64,000 bases of DNA from Leptospira chreensis (GTDB lineage: Bacteria; Spirochaetota; Leptospiria; Leptospirales; Leptospiraceae): positions 136,353 through 200,352 of the forward strand of contig NZ_JAFFPS010000010.1 of assembly GCF_016919165.1 (NCBI RefSeq), written 5' to 3'. Shown here piece after piece: positions 35,895-46,954 of the stretch. A program made the position numbers and the translations under genes. Under the pieces are notes generated by a model that saw only the letters and a list, made by a program, of their open reading frames with translations, ran no database searches and was not told where the DNA came from. Every line of letters starts with the position of its first letter. The first letter of the stretch is position 1.

Positions 35895-37175
35895 TTATAA
35901 CTGCACGGGGATTTTGGAGAATTGGGTTTCGGACATATCACCCACACAAGACAAATGCACTTTTTTTAAATCGAACAACTGTTTTGCGGTTTCATTGATT
36001 TCATCCAAGGTCACCGACTTAATCGATTTCATTCGGTCTTCTAAAGAGAAATACTTTCCATAATAGATTTCTTGGAGGCCGATATTATTCATTCGGTTCT
36101 CGGGAAGTTCATACCCAATCGCAATGGAACCCATTTGGTTGGATTTTGCATCCGCCAGTTCGGATTTGGAAAAACCGTTTTTGGAAATACTTTCCAATTC
36201 TTTTAGGATAAGCTCGACGCAGCGTGCCGCCTTCTCTTTGGAAGTGGCAGAAGAAATAGAAAATAAACCCGTAGTTTTATAATAAGAAGGAAAACTATAA
36301 ATGCTATAACAAAGGCCCTCTTTTTCACGGATGTTTTGGAAGAGTCGTGAGGCCATTCCCCCACCAAGAATTGTGGAGATGAGTTGGGTGACAGTCACCG
36401 TTCGGTAGTCCCTCTTGTTTCCATTCACCCCAAGCATAATATGAAACTGTTCGATTTTACGGCGTTCCAAATGTTTCGTATAACTTTTTTTAGGTGCCGG
36501 GATGATGAGTTCTGTCGGATTTTTACCCTTAGGATTTTCAAAAGAAAAATATTTGTTTGTAAGATCTAAGATTTTTTCCCAAGTAAAGTTTCCAGAAACT
36601 GAAATTACCATATTTTTGGGAAAGTAGTGTTTCTGAAAGAAGGTGCGAATGGATTTTTCACTCACACCTGTGACTGATTTTTTGGTTCCTATGATATCAC
36701 GCCCGTAAGGTGACTTTCCAAAAATATTACGAAAGTAATAATCATAAACAAAATCATCGGGTGCATCTTCGTAAGAACGCATTTCTTCCATAATGACACC
36801 CTTCTCCGTTTGGATGTCTTCTTTGCGAAAAAGAGGACGAAACAACATATCGGAAAGGATTTCAAAAGCAAGTTCTGCCTGATCTTTGATAGCAACTACA
36901 TAGTACTGGGTGTATTCACGGCCCGTAGATCCGTTTAATATTCCACCGACACGTTCAATGGATTCAGCAATTTCTTTACTCGTGCGTGTCTCTGTATCTT
37001 TAAAGAGCATATGCTCTAAAAAGTGAAAGTAACCGTGTTCGGAATTGGTTTCGGCAAGACTGCCTTGTTTCAAAAAAACACCCACCCCCATAGAGGATGC
37101 GTGTTTCATAGGTTGGAAGAGAACCGTTAACCCATTGGGTAAAACGGTTCGTTTGCATTCGATGACGGATGCCAT
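35895..37175 (-). CDS. M16-family zinc metallopeptidase (processing-peptidase-like)
   Basis: A 426-residue peptidase with the inverted zinc motif HFLEHMLFK (HxxEH) near residue 55 and the distal glutamate in TQYYVVAIKDQAELAFEIL region; the second half (LISTILGGGMASRLFQNIREKEGLCYSI) is the usual non-catalytic M16 repeat. The frame is open to a TTG at 37196, but the ATG at 37175 has GGGGGGAG seven bases upstream. It sits between pnp and dut, the same place as in many bacteria (pnp-mlpA/ymxG order). Confidence 0.92.
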   Translation of the reverse strand: MASVIECKRTVLPNGLTVLFQPMKHASSMGVGVFLKQGSLAETNSEHGYFHFLEHMLFKDTETRTSKEIAESIERVGGILNGSTGREYTQYYVVAIKDQAELAFEILSDMLFRPLFRKEDIQTEKGVIMEEMRSYEDAPDDFVYDYYFRNIFGKSPYGRDIIGTKKSVTGVSEKSIRTFFQKHYFPKNMVISVSGNFTWEKILDLTNKYFSFENPKGKNPTELIIPAPKKSYTKHLERRKIEQFHIMLGVNGNKRDYRTVTVTQLISTILGGGMASRLFQNIREKEGLCYSIYSFPSYYKTTGLFSISSATSKEKAARCVELILKELESISKNGFSKSELADAKSNQMGSIAIGYELPENRMNNIGLQEIYYGKYFSLEDRMKSIKSVTLDEINETAKQLFDLKKVHLSCVGDMSETQFSKIPVQL

Positions 37176-37211
37176 TTGCTTACTCCCCCCAAACAATTGT
37201 TTGGGGACTGT

Positions 37212-39302
37212 TTAGTTGTCTAGAAGAACATCCTTTCTGGAAAGGTCGATTTTTCCCATTTTATCAACGGAAATCACCTTCACTTGGATCTTGTCTCCTT
37301 CGGAAACAATGTCACGAACCGATTGCACTCGTTTCACATCTAGTTTAGAGATATGGCAGAGACCTTCTTTTCCTGGCAGAATTTCTACAAAGGCACCAAA
37401 GTCGGCGATTCTTTTGATGACACCATCATAGATCTTACCTACTTCGATTTCTTCAAAGATTCCATCAATCATAGCAATGGCTTTTTCTTTGGATTCTTCA
37501 CTTGGAGAGGCAATGGTTACCTTTCCTGTATCATCCACAGAAATTTCCGATCCCGATTGTTCGATGATCGCACGGATCATTTTACCACCAGGACCAATGA
37601 GCTCCCCAATACGATCTTTAGGAATTTGTTTGAGAGTGATACGTGGTGCATTTAAACTCAAATTGCCTTTCACAGAAGAAATTGCTTTGTTCATTTCCCC
37701 AAGGATATGATCGCGACCCACTTCTGCTTGTTCGATGGCTTTTTGTAAAACTTCTAAACCAAGTCCATTGACTTTTAAGTCCATTTGGAAGGCAGTGATG
37801 CCTTTTTTGGTTCCTGCAAGTTTGAAATCCATGTCTCCGAAGTGGTCTTCGATTCCAGCAATGTCAGAAAGAACCGCAAACCGACCTTTTTCATCACTGA
37901 AAAGACCCATTGCAATTCCGGAGACTGCACCAGAGATAGGAACTCCCCCAGCCATAAGAGCTAAGGTTCCCGAACAAACGGAAGCCATAGAAGAAGAACC
38001 ATTGGATTCTAAAATTTCAGAAACAATACGAATCACATAAGGGAAATCCGTTTGTGTAGGAAGAACCTTTTTAATCGCACGTTCCGCCAAGTTTCCGTGA
38101 CCAATTTCACGACGACCAGGACCGGAATTACGGCGAACTTCCCCAACAGAGAATGCAGGGAAATTGTAGTGCAACATAAAGTTCTTTTCTTTCGAACCTT
38201 CCAAAGTTTCGTATCTTTGGTTGTCAGAAGTAGTTCCCAGAGTCACAACGCCAAGGGATTGGGTTTGTCCTCTGGTAAACACTGCTGAACCATGAGGTCC
38301 AGGAAGGACATCGATCTCACAAGAAATTTGACGAATTTCATTGGTTTTACGACCGTCAAAACGAATTCCTTCGCCAAGCACTAGTTCGCGGACCACTTCA
38401 TATTCTAGTTCATGCAAGTAATGTTTGATATCTTTTGTTTTGTCTTCTGGAGCCAGCAGAGTTTTAAAATGTTCTACTGTTTCTTTATTGATGGCTTTGA
38501 TGTCATCATTACGTTTTGCTTTGTCAGAATTTTTATTAGCAGCTGTCAAACGGTCGAAAGCAAATTCACGAATTTTTTTATGGAGGTCTTTGTCAGGCGC
38601 TTTTAAAACGACTTCCTTTTTCACCGTTCCATTTTTCTTCGCTAATTCCTCTTGCATCGCAACAGCAACTTTTAGTTGTTCTTGTGCAAAACGGAGAGCA
38701 GCCATCATATCTTCTTTAGAGATTTCGCTGGCTTCCCCTTCAATCATAACGATAGCATCTTTAGTTCCTGCAACCACCAAATCCAAATCAGATCTTGTGA
38801 TCTCTTCGTTGGTTGGGTTCAGAACAAATTCTCCTGCGATCCTTCCAATACGAGCACCAGCAATTGGGCCTGCAAAAGGAATGGAAGAAACAGAAAGTGC
38901 CGCCGAAGCTGCGTTAATCGCATGTCCTTGGACAGAAACTTGTTTGTCTGCAGATAAAACTTGTACGAGAAGTTGTACCTCAGAGAAGTATCCTTCTGGA
39001 AACATAGGACGAATGGGACGATCAAGAATTCGGGAAAGTAATACTTCGTGTTCAGCAGGTTTTGCTTCGCGTTTGAAGTATCCACCAGGGAAACGACCTA
39101 CCGAGTAGGCTTTCTCAGTGTATTCGCAAGTGAGTGGGAAAAAATCTTGTCCTTCTTTTGGTTCGTCCGCAGCACAAACAGTGGCTAGGAGAACTAAATT
39201 TCCGGTTTTGTATACAACCGACCCGTGAGCTTGTTTCGCCCACTTGCCGGTCTCAATGGTGATAGAGTCTCTACCCCAAGAACCAGTCAACTCTGTAGCC
39301 AT
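37212..39302 (-). CDS. pnp: Polynucleotide phosphorylase
   Basis: A 696-residue 3'-5' phosphorolytic exoribonuclease, core of the RNA degradosome. Two RNase PH domains (first [27 protein letters not shown]; second [14 protein letters not shown], with catalytic [16 protein letters not shown]), then KH ([15 protein letters not shown]) and S1 ([20 protein letters not shown]). It follows rpsO by five bases, a widespread arrangement. Confidence 0.96.
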   Translation of the reverse strand: MATELTGSWGRDSITIETGKWAKQAHGSVVYKTGNLVLLATVCAADEPKEGQDFFPLTCEYTEKAYSVGRFPGGYFKREAKPAEHEVLLSRILDRPIRPMFPEGYFSEVQLLVQVLSADKQVSVQGHAINAASAALSVSSIPFAGPIAGARIGRIAGEFVLNPTNEEITRSDLDLVVAGTKDAIVMIEGEASEISKEDMMAALRFAQEQLKVAVAMQEELAKKNGTVKKEVVLKAPDKDLHKKIREFAFDRLTAANKNSDKAKRNDDIKAINKETVEHFKTLLAPEDKTKDIKHYLHELEYEVVRELVLGEGIRFDGRKTNEIRQISCEIDVLPGPHGSAVFTRGQTQSLGVVTLGTTSDNQRYETLEGSKEKNFMLHYNFPAFSVGEVRRNSGPGRREIGHGNLAERAIKKVLPTQTDFPYVIRIVSEILESNGSSSMASVCSGTLALMAGGVPISGAVSGIAMGLFSDEKGRFAVLSDIAGIEDHFGDMDFKLAGTKKGITAFQMDLKVNGLGLEVLQKAIEQAEVGRDHILGEMNKAISSVKGNLSLNAPRITLKQIPKDRIGELIGPGGKMIRAIIEQSGSEISVDDTGKVTIASPSEESKEKAIAMIDGIFEEIEVGKIYDGVIKRIADFGAFVEILPGKEGLCHISKLDVKRVQSVRDIVSEGDKIQVKVISVDKMGKIDLSRKDVLLDN

Positions 39303-39307
39303 AGGGT

Positions 39308-39574
39308 TTATTTCCTAAGGCCGAGTTTTTCAATCAGCTTTTTATAACTTTCTAGGTTGGAACGTTTTAGGTATTCCAACAAACTCTTTCTCTGGTTCAC
39401 CATTGCGATTAGACCGCGGCGAGAGTGAAAGTCCTTCTTATTAGCTTTGAAGTGTTCAGTAAGGTCTTTAATACGAGAGTCGAGAAGAGCGATTTGTACT
39501 TCTGCAGAACCTGAGTCGTTTGGCTTGCTACCGAAAGTAGCAATGATCTGCTGTTTTTGTTCTTTTGTGATCAT
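39308..39574 (-). CDS. rpsO: 30S ribosomal protein S15
   Basis: An 88-residue small-subunit protein binding 16S rRNA. Seen: [44 protein letters not shown] and the C-terminal [12 protein letters not shown]. Length and blocks are exact for S15. Five bases upstream of pnp. Confidence 0.96.
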   Translation of the reverse strand: MITKEQKQQIIATFGSKPNDSGSAEVQIALLDSRIKDLTEHFKANKKDFHSRRGLIAMVNQRKSLLEYLKRSNLESYKKLIEKLGLRK

Positions 39575-39600
39575 AACAGTATCCAGATTTTAAGAAGGTC

Positions 39601-40530
39601 TCATTTAGAAAACATAATTTTTAAGGAAGGGTCAAAAAATACTTTTCTATACCGATAGGGAATGTGGTCCGGTTTCCCGTCATAGGAACACCAGGCAAGG
39701 ATTGTGACTTCGTCGGCATCCAGGATATAAAACCCATTTTCTCCTGACTTGGGGAGTTTGTCCCAGATGTAACCTCCGTGGACGACTGCCTTTTTTTCCG
39801 CTTCGTCGGCGATGCGGATGGGGAGAGGGAATACTTCCTTCCAAGTTCTCATATCCAAATGGGTGATTTCTTCCAAGGGTTTAACCCCGTTCAGATTGTA
39901 TTCTCCGATGGACTCACGAACAAGCCGTCCCAGGGAAAGTGGAATCCCCCATTTTTCGGATAGATCCAAAACAATTTTACGGATGTACGTTCCGGAACTC
40001 ACATGGATGCGAAAGGAAAAACCCAGGTTTGTCCTTTGGATGTCTTCTACTTTGTAAATGGAAATGGATCTTTCTTTTTCTTCCACAGCCTGCCCTTCCC
40101 GCACGAGATCCGATTGGCGTTTGCCACCCACTTTGAGGGCAGAAATTTTAGGGGCTTTTTGGGATGTGAGTGCGGTGAGTTTGCCAAGCTCTTCCTCCAA
40201 TCGTTCGATGGGAAATTCCGATACAAAGCGGGAGGAAATGGTTTCTCTTTCGTCTACCTCCACCACTCCCTCAGGATCCCCGGAATCCGTCTTTAGTCCT
40301 ACCACCACTTCCGCGTAGTATGACTTATCTTTTCCGAGAAAAACTTGGGAGAAAGCAGTGTAATCACCGCAAGGCAAAATGAGAAGGCCTTCGGCAAACC
40401 GGTCTAGGGTTCCCGTGTGGCCGACAGACTTTTGTTTTAAAATGCGTTTGGTTTTGAGTACTAAATCAGAACTAGTAATGCCGGGTGGTTTGTAGACAAA
40501 TAGAAAACCGGAATGGTAGGATTTCGACAT
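39601..40530 (-). CDS. truB: tRNA pseudouridine-55 synthase
   Basis: A 309-residue enzyme making pseudouridine 55 in tRNA. The catalytic aspartate stands in GHTGTLDRFAEGLLILPCG (about residue 42), preceded by VYKPPGITSSD; SGTYIRKIVLDLSEKWG is the second conserved block. Many TruBs have GTLDPxATG; here it is LDRFAEG, a change at the proline. It lies between rbfA and rpsO in the usual order. Confidence 0.94.
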   Translation of the reverse strand: MSKSYHSGFLFVYKPPGITSSDLVLKTKRILKQKSVGHTGTLDRFAEGLLILPCGDYTAFSQVFLGKDKSYYAEVVVGLKTDSGDPEGVVEVDERETISSRFVSEFPIERLEEELGKLTALTSQKAPKISALKVGGKRQSDLVREGQAVEEKERSISIYKVEDIQRTNLGFSFRIHVSSGTYIRKIVLDLSEKWGIPLSLGRLVRESIGEYNLNGVKPLEEITHLDMRTWKEVFPLPIRIADEAEKKAVVHGGYIWDKLPKSGENGFYILDADEVTILAWCSYDGKPDHIPYRYRKVFFDPSLKIMFSK

Positions 40531-40568
40531 CGTTAACTCTCACCTAAACAAAGTAATTTGGTAAAAAA

Positions 40569-41054
40569 CTAAGATGGTTTGGAATCAGAATCCGTTTGGG
40601 AATCATCTTCCGACTCACCATCATTTTCCTCATCTTTTCCTTCGTCTTCATCCTCACCCTCTTCTGATTCCGAATCCTCTTCACTTTCATGTAATTCTTC
40701 AAATAAAGTTTTGGGAGCGGATTCATCGATGAGGCGAATCACATCCAAACTTTTAATATAGTGATTGTCCCAGACAAAACTGAATTTGGGGTTGGTATGA
40801 AGGTGAAGGTTCTTTCCTACAAAAGAAGAGAGAAAGCCCGCACAAGAAACAAGTCCTTGTGTGAGTTTTTTTCTTTCGTTGTTATTACAAAGTGCCGTGA
40901 AGTAAATTTTGGCATACTTGAGATCTTCGCTGATCTCAATCCGATGGAAACTCGGTAAAAAGACCCGAGGGTCTTTTACCTTACCTTGCAAAATTGCAGT
41001 GGAGATTTGGCGAATGATCTCCGATTCGAGTTTTTTCATTCGAATGGGATTCAT
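40569..41054 (-). CDS. rbfA: Ribosome-binding factor A with long acidic tail
   Basis: A 161-residue 30S maturation factor. The core (IRQISTAILQGKVKDPRV, YAKIYFTALCNNNERKK, HTNPKFSFVWDNHYI) covers residues 1-115; then comes a ~45-residue tail nearly all Glu, Asp and Ser, which is not part of the usual family. RbfA helps late 16S 5'-end processing. It lies 10 bases after infB and 38 before truB. Confidence 0.92.
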   Translation of the reverse strand: MNPIRMKKLESEIIRQISTAILQGKVKDPRVFLPSFHRIEISEDLKYAKIYFTALCNNNERKKLTQGLVSCAGFLSSFVGKNLHLHTNPKFSFVWDNHYIKSLDVIRLIDESAPKTLFEELHESEEDSESEEGEDEDEGKDEENDGESEDDSQTDSDSKPS

Positions 41055-41064
41055 TTAGGCCGCC

Positions 41065-43809
41065 TTAAAGTTTACGAGCAATCTCGCGAATCTCGTATGC
41101 TTCGATCTCATCACCCACAACAAAGTCATTGAATCCATCAAGTAAGATACCGCACTCAAATCCAGTAAGAACATCTGCCACGTCATCTTTCATACGTTTG
41201 AGGTTTTTGATCTTACCTTCCCAAGTGATTTCACCAGTTTCGCTCGAGATGACTCGAACGTGTGATTGTTTGGTTACCTTACCGGATTTGACCATACAAC
41301 CTGCAATGTTACCCACTTTGGAAATTTTGAATACGTCTCTGATTTCTACCTTACCGATTACGTTTTCAACTTTTTCAGGTTCGAGCATTCCTTCCATGGA
41401 AGCTTTCACTTCGTTGACCACATCGTAGATGATACTGTAGTATTTGATTTCTACTTTCTCTTTCTCTGCAAGGGAAACTGTTTTTGGATTCGCACGTGTG
41501 TGGAAACCAATCACAATCGCGTTGGATGCCGATGCCAAAATGATATCGGAATCAACAATCGCACCCGTTCCTGCATGGATTACGTTGAGGCGAACATCTG
41601 CCGTAGATAGTTTTTCTAGGGCTTCTTTCACTGCTTCTGTAGATCCGCGAACGTCCGCTTTGATGATGACTTTGAGTTCTTTGAGTGCACCTTGTTTGAT
41701 GATCTCACTCATGTTGTCGAGTGTGACACGAGTTGCCGCATTTTTCGACTGACCTAGTCTTTCATATTCTTGACGGCTATGAGAGATGGTGCGTGCTTCT
41801 TTGTCATCGATCACCACATCAAATGGTGCTCCTGCATCCGGCACTCCATCGAGTCCAGTCACAAGGGCTGGGAAAGATGGACCTGCTTCACGGATGGAAT
41901 GACCAAGATCGTCATACATTGCTCGCACACGACCCGCATGAACTCCCGCAACAAAGGCATCACCCACACGGAGTGTTCCGTTTTGGATGAGAACCGTTGC
42001 CACAGCACCACGACCTGGATCGAGTTTTGCTTCGACGATGGTTCCTTTTGCTTTTCGTTTTGGATTGGCTTTGTGGTCGAGAAGTTCTGCTTGGATGATT
42101 AACATCTCAAGGAGTTTATCAATTCCAATATTACTTTTTGCTGATATATCACAGAAGATGGTAGTTCCACCCCATTCTTCTGGTTGTAATCCATAATTAG
42201 AAAGTTCTTGCCTCACCTTTTCCGGGTTAGCGGCCGGTAAATCAATTTTGTTCACCGCAACGATGATTGGAACTTCTGCTTCTTTGGCGTGATTGATGGC
42301 TTCAATGGTTTGAGGCATGACCCCGTCATCGGCAGCAACAACAAGCACAACAATGTCGGTTACGGAGGCACCACGTGCTCTCATGGAAGTAAAGGCTTCG
42401 TGACCAGGTGTATCGAGGAAGGCGATTTTTCCGCGTTCCGTTTCTACTTGGTAAGCACCAATGTGCTGAGTGATTCCACCAGACTCACCTTCTGCCACTC
42501 GAGACGAACGAATGGTATCCAAAAGTTTGGTTTTACCATGATCCACGTGACCCATAATCGTTACGACAGGAGGACGAGTGATGTAGTCTTCTGGAGCATC
42601 TTTTTCCTCTTCGATGACAGTTTCGTCGTAAAGGGAAACAATCTTCACCTTACAGCCGTAATCGTCAGCCAAAATAGATGCTGTTTCTGCATCGATCACA
42701 TTATTGATGGTTACCATCATCCCCATTTTCATGAGTTTACTGATGACTTCACCCGGTTTTAAATTCAGTTTTTTAGCGATCTCTCCCACTTGGATGTTTT
42801 CCAAAATGGAGATTTCTTTAGGAACAGCAGCGAGGGCCGCAGCTTGTGCCTTTTGTTTGCGGAAAGATTGTTTGAAGAACTTAGTGTTCTCGTTTTCTTC
42901 TCTTCCACCTTTTTCTTTATCAAATACTTTCTTTTTGGCTCCGCCAGGACCACCAGCTCCCGGAAGTCCGCCCGGTGCACCAAATGGAGCATCTCCAGGA
43001 GGTCTTCCCGCACCAGGACCACCTTGACCGATGGGACGAGCTCCACGATTCCCTTGGTATCCACCAGGGCCACCTTGTCCAGGTCCACGATTCCCTTGGT
43101 ATCCGCCAGGGCCACCTTGTCCAGGTCCACGATTCCCTTGGTATCCACCAGGGCCACCTTGTCCAGGTCCACGATTCCCTTGGTATCCACCAGGGCCACC
43201 TTGTCCAGGTCCACGATTTCCTTGGTATCCGCCAGGACCACCTTGTCCAGGTCCACGATTTCCTTGGTATCCGCCGCCCTGTCCAGGCCCACGGTTTCCT
43301 TGGTATCCAGTGCCTTGCCCTTCCGGTCTTGGGGGACGCGGTGTGGTAGGTCTTGAGACAATCGGGTTACGATCTTCTTTTCTAAAATAACCTGGGTTTC
43401 CTCCACCTTGGCCTTGTTGGCCAGGCCCACCGCCTTGGCGGTAGTTCGGAGAAGAGGTATCCCCAGAGAGAATGGATTCCGGTTTGCGGTCCATGGGAGG
43501 TCTCTCTCGTTCTGATTGTGGTTCCGGCTTTCTATCCGGACGAGACACAATGGGGGATGCTTGGGAAGGAGCTTGTGGACCGGAACCGAGTCCCTGTCTT
43601 TTGGCTTCCTCACGAATGAGTTCATTCAAATCCTTTTTTTTGTCCGAAGACGAGGAAGAGGTTTTGGCCCCTTCTGCGCTCGGGCCAGAATTGGATTCTT
43701 TTTTCTCATCTGCAGGTGCCGCTTTCTTCTTGATGACAAGCTTTTTCTTGGTTTTGTCACCACTGGCTCCCTGCTGGAGGGTTTCTTTAATCGATTTTTG
43801 CTCTTCCAT
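41065..43809 (-). CDS. infB: Translation initiation factor IF-2 with glycine-rich repeat domain
   Basis: A 914-residue GTPase that places fMet-tRNA on the 30S subunit. The G domain has [24 protein letters not shown]; the N-terminal IF2_N helices begin [19 protein letters not shown]. Before it lies a species-variable linker with [12 protein letters not shown], then a tandem repeat of [14 protein letters not shown] (residues ~165-255). The C-terminal domains C1/C2 are complete. It lies between nusA and rbfA as in most bacteria. Confidence 0.95.
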   Translation of the reverse strand: MEEQKSIKETLQQGASGDKTKKKLVIKKKAAPADEKKESNSGPSAEGAKTSSSSSDKKKDLNELIREEAKRQGLGSGPQAPSQASPIVSRPDRKPEPQSERERPPMDRKPESILSGDTSSPNYRQGGGPGQQGQGGGNPGYFRKEDRNPIVSRPTTPRPPRPEGQGTGYQGNRGPGQGGGYQGNRGPGQGGPGGYQGNRGPGQGGPGGYQGNRGPGQGGPGGYQGNRGPGQGGPGGYQGNRGPGQGGPGGYQGNRGARPIGQGGPGAGRPPGDAPFGAPGGLPGAGGPGGAKKKVFDKEKGGREENENTKFFKQSFRKQKAQAAALAAVPKEISILENIQVGEIAKKLNLKPGEVISKLMKMGMMVTINNVIDAETASILADDYGCKVKIVSLYDETVIEEEKDAPEDYITRPPVVTIMGHVDHGKTKLLDTIRSSRVAEGESGGITQHIGAYQVETERGKIAFLDTPGHEAFTSMRARGASVTDIVVLVVAADDGVMPQTIEAINHAKEAEVPIIVAVNKIDLPAANPEKVRQELSNYGLQPEEWGGTTIFCDISAKSNIGIDKLLEMLIIQAELLDHKANPKRKAKGTIVEAKLDPGRGAVATVLIQNGTLRVGDAFVAGVHAGRVRAMYDDLGHSIREAGPSFPALVTGLDGVPDAGAPFDVVIDDKEARTISHSRQEYERLGQSKNAATRVTLDNMSEIIKQGALKELKVIIKADVRGSTEAVKEALEKLSTADVRLNVIHAGTGAIVDSDIILASASNAIVIGFHTRANPKTVSLAEKEKVEIKYYSIIYDVVNEVKASMEGMLEPEKVENVIGKVEIRDVFKISKVGNIAGCMVKSGKVTKQSHVRVISSETGEITWEGKIKNLKRMKDDVADVLTGFECGILLDGFNDFVVGDEIEAYEIREIARKL
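43043..43312 (-). repeat. 42-bp tandem repeat inside infB
   Basis: About six near-identical copies of a 42-bp unit coding for the 14-residue [14 protein letters not shown]. Unit edges and number are approximate because the outer copies are shortened. All copies stay in frame. Confidence 0.85.
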
Positions 43810-43824
43810 ATTATGCCTTAAAAC

Positions 43825-45222
43825 TTAACCCTCTTCTACCCATTCGATAGATTCACGAAGCAGACGTAAAATTTGTTCTGCTGTGGTTTTCCCGATTCCG
43901 GAAATTTTCGAAAGTTCCTCTTGGCTGACCTCGAGAAGGGTTTCCACGTTTTTGATCCCGCCGGCTTCGAGAAGGCCAACGATCCTTGGGGTAAGACCTG
44001 GAACTTCGGAAAGCGGAGTGAATCCGGAATCCTCTTCTTCTTCGTCCCCACCATCACCATATTGGTCTTCTGATTCTTCCATTGCTTCTTGTTGGGCATT
44101 GAAGAGTCGATCCAGTTTTTCGCGAGCTTCCGGCGAAGCCAGTTCCTGGTTGTATTGGGATACAGTTTTAATGTCGATTTTGAAACCGGAAAGTTGGGAA
44201 ACCAATTTTACGTTGGATCCGTTGATTCCGATGGCAAGAGAAAGAGATTCATCAGGAACGATGACAAGGGCATCTCCCCTCTTTCTGTCCACATGCACTT
44301 CTACTGGTTTCGCAGGAGAGATGGCATTGGCGATAAAAATACTTGGTTCATCTGAATGAAGAACAATGTCGATTCTTTCGTTTCCGAGTTCTCTTACGAT
44401 GGCTTGGATCCGAACACCTTTCATTCCCACGCAAGCTCCCACAGGATCCACATCAGACTTACTAGTGGTTACTACCACCTTAGTTCTGTAAGATGGAATG
44501 CGAGCTACATCACGAATTTCTACGATCCCATCATACACTTCAGGAATTTCCATCTCGAAGAGTTTTTTCACAAAGTCACCCGATGCACGAGAGAGTGTGA
44601 TGACAGGCATCGGTTCGCGAGGACGAAGTTCTACACGAGAAATGATTGCTTTCATCCGATCCCCTTGGCGGTATTTTTCGCCCGGGTTTTGATCTTTCTT
44701 CAGCATGATTCCTTCTACCTTACCAAGGTCGATGGACATGATGTCTTTTTTCCAACGTTGGAAGTACCCGTGAGTGAGTTCCCCTTCTTTGGATTTATAC
44801 TCTTGGTAGAGTAATTCTTTTTCCATATCGCGCAAACGTTGGAAAACCATTTGTTTGGCTTGGCTGGAAAGAACCCGAGAGAGGTCTTGTGGTTTTTCAA
44901 ACACACGCATTTGGGTTCCCACTTGTGCCGCAGGATCCAATTTACTTGCCTCCTCTAGAGCGATCTCTAGAGGGTTTGTTGTTTTATCTTCTACCACGTC
45001 GCGAAGGACAGAGATGATGATTTCGTTTTTGTTGTCGGAACCGAAGTCTACTTGGCAACGGTCATCTGTCTCTGCTTCCAAGCCGACTTTTTTGCGATAG
45101 GCGGCGAGAAGTGAGTCTCGGATGACACCGAGTACGAGTTCTCTATCAAGAGATTTGTCCTGACAGAATTGTTGGATGGCTTCGAATAGCCCAGTTTCTT
45201 TCGTTGCTTGTTTTGTCGCCAT
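43825..45222 (-). CDS. nusA: Transcription termination/antitermination factor NusA
   Basis: A 465-residue RNA polymerase-binding factor. Seen: N-terminal domain (LVLGVIRDSLLAAYRKKVG), S1 domain (about 140-200), KH1 (RDVARIPSYRTKVVVTT, DPVGACVGMKGVRIQAIV), KH2 (SLAIGINGSNVKLVSQLSG) and a C-terminal helix-hairpin-helix segment (VPGLTPRIVGLLEAGGIKNV, ISGIGKTTAEQIL) after an acidic linker. It lies four bases after rimP. Confidence 0.95.
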   Translation of the reverse strand: MATKQATKETGLFEAIQQFCQDKSLDRELVLGVIRDSLLAAYRKKVGLEAETDDRCQVDFGSDNKNEIIISVLRDVVEDKTTNPLEIALEEASKLDPAAQVGTQMRVFEKPQDLSRVLSSQAKQMVFQRLRDMEKELLYQEYKSKEGELTHGYFQRWKKDIMSIDLGKVEGIMLKKDQNPGEKYRQGDRMKAIISRVELRPREPMPVITLSRASGDFVKKLFEMEIPEVYDGIVEIRDVARIPSYRTKVVVTTSKSDVDPVGACVGMKGVRIQAIVRELGNERIDIVLHSDEPSIFIANAISPAKPVEVHVDRKRGDALVIVPDESLSLAIGINGSNVKLVSQLSGFKIDIKTVSQYNQELASPEAREKLDRLFNAQQEAMEESEDQYGDGGDEEEEDSGFTPLSEVPGLTPRIVGLLEAGGIKNVETLLEVSQEELSKISGIGKTTAEQILRLLRESIEWVEEG

Positions 45223-45226
45223 AGTC

Positions 45227-45715
45227 TTAAATTTCTAAATACAAATTTCCCTTTCGTATTTCTGCGATGGGCATAGATACCGATTTTTGGTTCTTTTTGT
45301 GTCGAGTTTTACGATCGTAAAGCGTAAGCTCAACTGAATCCCCCGAAACCGGTCCCAAACGATACAATCGTTTGTCCCATTTTCCTGCTTCCAGCGGCAC
45401 TTCTAGTTTGACTAAAAGTCCTTGGAAACGACTTAAATCCTCCGGCAGACGCAAAACACGTTCTGCTCCCGCGGAGGAGACTTGGAGAGTGAAATCAAAT
45501 TCCTCTCCCCATAAATCCAGCTCCTCTTTGAGTCTCCTAGAAACATTCTCACAGTCTTCCAAACTAGCGGAGCCAGTTTTGTCTGTGAGATGATCAAGTT
45601 CAATCTCAATGAGGGCGTGGTTTTTCCGATTCTGTACTTGGAGCGAAAAAAGCGCTAGAGGTGGAGCGAGAACGCGTAAAATAAGTTCTCTGATGTTTTC
45701 CTCGGTATATACCAA
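45227..45715 (-). CDS. rimP: Ribosome maturation factor RimP
   Basis: About 162 residues; helps assemble the 30S subunit. The N-terminal domain (ENIRELILRVLAPPLALFSLQV ... EIELDHLTDKTGSASLEDCENVSRRLKEELD) and FDFTLQVSSAGAERVLRLPEDLSRFQG match RimP, although the usual VSSPGL(D/E)RPL motif has AGAERVL instead. There is no ATG; the likely start is TTG at 45715, with GGAA just upstream, while a TTG at 45736 has no ribosome site. First gene of the rimP-nusA-infB operon. Confidence 0.87.
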   Translation of the reverse strand: MVYTEENIRELILRVLAPPLALFSLQVQNRKNHALIEIELDHLTDKTGSASLEDCENVSRRLKEELDLWGEEFDFTLQVSSAGAERVLRLPEDLSRFQGLLVKLEVPLEAGKWDKRLYRLGPVSGDSVELTLYDRKTRHKKNQKSVSMPIAEIRKGNLYLEI

Positions 45716-45847
45716 ACCATTTCCAAAAGATTCCAAAAGGAATCTGTATAAGAGACCCAGCTCATGCTAAAATTTAACATGTCTACTGTCAAGCTAGGAA
45801 AAGCGAGTTGTCCTGTAAATAAAAAATTAGGGAATGGATGTTGCACC

Positions 45848-46954
45848 ATGCGAATCCTTTATCTCATCCTCACCCTCTCTTTTTTCGTTTCCTGCCTTCG
45901 TTTCCGAGTGGAGAACCTAAAAGAAGAAATCCTCTTCCGCATCCCTCTTGGACAAACCAATGAGAGTTTTGAAGGTGTTGTGGTGAACCAAGTACTCACC
46001 AACGTTCCACTCACCATCCCCAACTCTTCCAATATTAGCGCAATGGCGGACAATAAACAAGCCGTAATCAAACTTTTTGACAGAAATGGGAGACTGGACG
46101 CCACACTCGGCAACCCCGATTTCAAATCCATTTCCGGAATTCCGCATTACCCGTTTCGGTTTGGTGGGATTGGGATTGTGGCCATGAACGAAGATGGGGA
46201 TCTCATTGTTCAAAACAGAATTTCCACCAAGGGAATGGAACTTCCCCAAGGACAAGAAAACTTATACAAAACGTACAGCGGTGCCTTTTCCACCCAAGGG
46301 GCGACAGTCCTTCCCTCGTTTCTTGTACAAATCTCCCAAAAAGGTGTCGTGAAATTTATGTTAGGAGCTTCCGGAAAGAACTCTGAACCATTCCGATACA
46401 TTGAATTCATTTTACCCGGCGAAGGGGAAAAGTTATTTGTTTACCATCGCATTGCAGAAGAGATGCGACTTTCTTATTTTGAAGAAGGGGAATTAAAAGG
46501 AAATTTAAAAGAGTCTAGTTTGGATGTATTTGCCAGTAACGACGCCAAAGAATATGACATCACTTTAGATAAACTCCTCCCCCATCCAGAAGGAGAGTAT
46601 GTTCTTGGATCTTTTAGTTACTATTCTAAAAAAGACAAACGATTCAAATTCAGAAGGATCTTTCGTTTTGTTTTTGATTCCAAAAGTTCTGAATTCTTAA
46701 AAGAGATCCAAGATCCCTCCGAGATTTTATTTTCCATTCGAAACAATGGGGAGTTTTATATTTGGGAAACAGAAGACGGTGGAAATGCGGCAAGACTCCA
46801 AGTCCATGACAAAGAAGGAAACCATATCAATAACAAACGGATTCCTTTTTCCAGTCCACGCGGACAGTGGAGAGAAACCTATACAGATGCCTTTGATAAT
46901 ATCTATTCGGTTCGGATTCGTGCGGGTGCTCTCGAAGTGTATCGTTGGATTTAA
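45848..46954 (+). CDS. Lipoprotein, probably beta-propeller-like
   Basis: A 368-residue protein with signal peptide MRILYLILTLSFFVSC and lipidation cysteine at about residue 16. The mature part has repeated strand blocks such as GIGIVAMNEDGDLIVQNRI, FRYIEFILPGEGEKLFV and EILFSIRNNGEFYIWETEDGG, which look like NHL- or WD-type propeller blades, though no clear motif is found. Family not recognised beyond Leptospira-type lipoprotein. It is divergent from rimP and its stop overlaps the start of the NAD(P)HX repair gene (TAATG). Confidence 0.8.
   Translation: MRILYLILTLSFFVSCLRFRVENLKEEILFRIPLGQTNESFEGVVVNQVLTNVPLTIPNSSNISAMADNKQAVIKLFDRNGRLDATLGNPDFKSISGIPHYPFRFGGIGIVAMNEDGDLIVQNRISTKGMELPQGQENLYKTYSGAFSTQGATVLPSFLVQISQKGVVKFMLGASGKNSEPFRYIEFILPGEGEKLFVYHRIAEEMRLSYFEEGELKGNLKESSLDVFASNDAKEYDITLDKLLPHPEGEYVLGSFSYYSKKDKRFKFRRIFRFVFDSKSSEFLKEIQDPSEILFSIRNNGEFYIWETEDGGNAARLQVHDKEGNHINNKRIPFSSPRGQWRETYTDAFDNIYSVRIRAGALEVYRWI

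Noticed and set aside
38425..39108. 227-codon plus-strand open frame opposite pnp
   Set aside because: Exact antisense of a clear PNPase gene; serine-rich as expected for a shadow frame.
43031..43390. Plus-strand open frame of repeated [14 protein letters not shown] units
   Set aside because: It is the reverse complement of the IF-2 glycine repeat; the tandem DNA repeat keeps all frames open.
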